Shown here piece after piece: positions 3,588 through 5,769 of a DNA stretch of 5,769 nt; position 1 is the first letter of the stretch; the number at the start of each line of letters is the position of its first letter. This stretch comes from Deltaproteobacteria bacterium. GTDB taxonomy: Bacteria > Desulfobacterota > G020345765. Location of the stretch: assembly GCA_030616835.1 (NCBI GenBank), contig JAUWWP010000196.1, positions 1-5,769 of the forward strand, read 5' to 3'. A program made the translations under genes and the position numbers. Below the pieces are notes generated by a model, which saw only the letters and a list, made by a program, of their open reading frames with translations, had not been told where the DNA came from and searched no databases.

Positions 3588-5769
3588 TTATCCTCCTTGG
3601 TTGTTAGGATCGTGACCCGGCCCCGGGTGCCATCCACCCGCAATCGGTCGCCCGTGCGGATAAAGCGCGTTGCCCCGAACACATGCGTGACCGCAGGCAC
3701 GCCGAATTCACGCGCCAATATGGCGCCGTGGCTGAGCAGCCCTCCCGTCTCCAGCACAAGTCCCGCAACCTTCATAAAAGCTGCACTCCATGCCGGGTCG
3801 GTGCTCTCGGTTACGAGAATATCGCCTTCCCGCAGCAGGTGGGCATCCGCAAGCTCCGTCAATACCTGCGCCGACCCATCGACAACGCCGGGAGCGGCGT
3901 TTAGGCCTGAGTACTCGCCCGGCGGTAGCTCCGCTTCCTGTTTTCCCGGATCCTCGAACTCGAATGATCCCATAAGGTAGGTTGGGGGAAGTCGGCCGCG
4001 GTTGGCCTCCAGCTCCCGGCGCCGGTTCGTGATTTGCCGGCGGATATCCGGGGCGAGGTATCGTGCCTCCACGGCTGCGGTCATCTCACTCCGCTCGAGG
4101 AAGAAAACATCTTCGGCGTGATCCAACTGGCCCTCTTTCACGAGCCGCTCCCCGATAGCAATCATTAGTCGTCTCATCAGGAACATGATCCGGTCGAGGA
4201 TAAACCGTTGATTTTCGCGGTAGCCGATAAACAGGCGCGCCTGCTGTGCCGTATGGACGAACCACCACTTGACGAGAAATCCGTACCATTTCCGGCGGAT
4301 GCGCTCCCGCGCCTCGGCCATCGCTTGCTCCATGCGTAGCCGCGCCGCTTCGGATCTGGAATGGGGGCTGGTGGGCAATTCCTCTGTTAGGATACCTTTG
4401 ATCACACCGGCCACCTGTCCGGGCGCCTCCCTCCAGTGAGGAGCGGTGATATCCCGGGAGGTGGTGCGATGGCCGTAATCGTCGAGGAAGGACTTTAACG
4501 CTTGCCGGGCGGCCGGGCACTCATCACCATTGAGTATGCGTCGCGCCGCCTCGTCCGGTTCGAGCGAGAGGAAGATTTCCCTTGCCGTAGGATCGTTACC
4601 GATCTCCCGGGTAGTTTCCCAGAGCGCCTGGTCGGTCTTCATCGTGATGCTCGAATCTAAATGCCCCGTGATCCTTAAAAACAGGGAGCCGTCGGCGTCA
4701 TCGGCCCATTTCTCGCACATGGCACGGGAGATGTCTGTCAGCGCCGTGCTGTAGGAAGCATGTCCCCATCGGATGATCTCGAAATGCTCGATGCCCATAC
4801 GGTTCACTTTATCGAACATTTCCATAAGCTCCCCGATGGGCAGGTTATCTTCGAGGCGGCGGAGCAGGCTGCCGGTTCGATCTTTTACGGTCTGGCTCCA
4901 TTCTTCAAGAGCGCGCAGATTCCGGGTCATCCCGCTACGCTTATCGGTGAGATGTGCCCTGATCAAGGCTATGATACCCCTGAGGGGCTGGCAGGGTGCT
5001 TCAAGAAAATATTTGTCGTCGTGGGGTGAGCCCATGGAGTCGGTGAATTGCCTGCGCGCCGACCTCGGAAACATCGTGATAGTCTCTCTCGCCAGGCGCG
5101 TGTTCATGTAAAGATGGGACTTATGGAGGCGGAAGAAATCCAGTTCGGCGAGGTTTTTGTACCCAAATGCCCTGATCATTGGCTTGAAGGTCCCCTCGAC
5201 TATCCAATCAACGCCGCAGGTGAATGTCAATGGGGAGATCACATCGGTCCAGTACTGGTCACCCATTTTACGCGTGAACACCGGCTTGCCCTCCGGCGGG
5301 AGGGTGGTGATGGGGCGGGATTGGAGCAGGGTGATGCCTCCGACCCGACGGTTGCCCGCCGGGGCGTTCTCGATTGCCCACTCGATGTCCTGAGGGCACC
5401 CCATTTCTTGTTCTAAGCGACAGCCCAATTCTGCCAAAACCTTTAGATCACTTTCGAGTATACATGGTTCGGTGGCTGCCGTCTCTCCCCGGGATTTACC
5501 CGACAGTCGGCTCCGCTTGATCTTCCCGGTGGACTTCCAGAGCACAAAATTATCCGGCTGCACCTTCCCGCTCACTACACCTTCGCCGAGGCCGCTAGCC
5601 GCATCTATCACGATCTCGCCGGGATGCGCCGTCAGGGGATTGGTGGTAAACATGACTCCCGAGACCTCGGCCCGCACCATCCGCTGCACCACCACGGCCA
5701 TATCCGCTTTCATGTGGTCAATGCCGGCACGGCGTCGATATGCCATAGCCCTTTCGCTCCAAAGGGAGG
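3584..5769 (-). CDS. PEP-synthase/rifampicin-phosphotransferase-like enzyme, 5' end missing
   Basis: The reading frame is open to the window edge: codons before ATG 5746 spell SLWSERA, a conserved piece of the PEP-synthase/PPDK N-terminal domain, so that ATG is internal and at least 727 codons are visible. Numbering from it, the end of the ATP-grasp domain is seen at SGVMFTTNP (29-37), GLGEGVVSGKVQPD (52-65), QDIEWA (118-123) and LQSRPITT (140-147). A roughly 440-residue linker follows, opening with YWTDVISPLTF (164-174). The swivelling phospho-His domain closes the protein: STDPAWSAAF, then TGGLLSHGAILARE with catalytic His about 673, and VDGTRGRVTIL. There is no PEP/pyruvate-binding barrel. 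This order matches rifampicin phosphotransferase-like dikinases, which use ATP, pass the beta-phosphate through His to an acceptor, and release AMP and phosphate. True PEP synthase is unlikely for that reason. The acceptor is unknown; rifampicin is only one option. It heads, or lies inside, an operon with the coupled DUF706x gene. Confidence 0.88.
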   Translation of the reverse strand, partial: SLWSERAMAYRRRAGIDHMKADMAVVVQRMVRAEVSGVMFTTNPLTAHPGEIVIDAASGLGEGVVSGKVQPDNFVLWKSTGKIKRSRLSGKSRGETAATEPCILESDLKVLAELGCRLEQEMGCPQDIEWAIENAPAGNRRVGGITLLQSRPITTLPPEGKPVFTRKMGDQYWTDVISPLTFTCGVDWIVEGTFKPMIRAFGYKNLAELDFFRLHKSHLYMNTRLARETITMFPRSARRQFTDSMGSPHDDKYFLEAPCQPLRGIIALIRAHLTDKRSGMTRNLRALEEWSQTVKDRTGSLLRRLEDNLPIGELMEMFDKVNRMGIEHFEIIRWGHASYSTALTDISRAMCEKWADDADGSLFLRITGHLDSSITMKTDQALWETTREIGNDPTAREIFLSLEPDEAARRILNGDECPAARQALKSFLDDYGHRTTSRDITAPHWREAPGQVAGVIKGILTEELPTSPHSRSEAARLRMEQAMAEARERIRRKWYGFLVKWWFVHTAQQARLFIGYRENQRFILDRIMFLMRRLMIAIGERLVKEGQLDHAEDVFFLERSEMTAAVEARYLAPDIRRQITNRRRELEANRGRLPPTYLMGSFEFEDPGKQEAELPPGEYSGLNAAPGVVDGSAQVLTELADAHLLREGDILVTESTDPAWSAAFMKVAGLVLETGGLLSHGAILAREFGVPAVTHVFGATRFIRTGDRLRVDGTRGRVTILTTKEDK
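3592..3598 (-). promoter_or_regulatory. Strong SD inside the dikinase-like gene's 3' end
   Basis: The minus strand reads AAGGAGG, 4 nt before ATG at 3587, and encodes Lys-Glu of the dikinase C-terminus at the same time. With the 4-nt ATGA overlap it is a classic arrangement for translational coupling of the downstream DUF706x gene. Confidence 0.8.

Noticed and set aside
3584..5769. Genuine PEP synthase (ppsA) or PPDK
   Set aside because: Those enzymes continue after the His domain into a PEP/pyruvate-binding barrel. This protein ends right after the His domain.

Overview
The window is a compact, GC-rich bacterial chromosomal segment with five protein-coding genes, one of them cut by the right edge. 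There are no RNA genes, CRISPR arrays or recognisable insertion sequences. Gene families, good Shine-Dalgarno (SD) sites and dispersed GC-rich palindromes fit an environmental Gram-negative lineage such as Desulfobacterota, Myxococcota or Binatota. That placement is inference; no taxonomic marker is present.

Layout, left to right. Bases 1-173 are non-coding and hold a degenerate palindromic repeat (9-74), a short perfect hairpin (89-106) and a TTAGGATTT/TGCTTAG repeat that runs into the stop codon of the first gene. Next is a minus-strand two-gene operon: an aminoglycoside-phosphotransferase-fold (ACAD10-like) kinase (689-1741), followed 14 nt downstream by an unrecognised helical 166-aa protein (174-674). 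The 219-bp spacer 1742-1960 separates this operon from a divergent plus-strand gene and holds candidate promoters in both directions, a second copy of part of the left-edge repeat and an SD-sequestering hairpin. The plus-strand gene (1961-2626) encodes a membrane-anchored or exported SRPBCC/START-like protein. It meets the next gene tail to tail with only 4 bp between stop codons. A second minus-strand operon fills the rest: a PEP-synthase/rifampicin-phosphotransferase-like enzyme (3584 to beyond 5769, 5' end missing), translationally coupled by an ATGA overlap to a DUF7065/DUF7064-type (AttH/CrtC-like) protein (2631-3587). No gene-free stretch exceeds 300 bases.

Taken together, the window combines two unrelated small-molecule phosphotransferase folds (APH-like and dikinase-like) with two folds that usually bind hydrophobic ligands (START-like and lipocalin/CrtC-like). 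An inferred reading is a pathway that activates or modifies a lipid, isoprenoid, steroid or aromatic alcohol. The substrate cannot be read from the sequence. The DUF706x-dikinase pair is the most specific lead.
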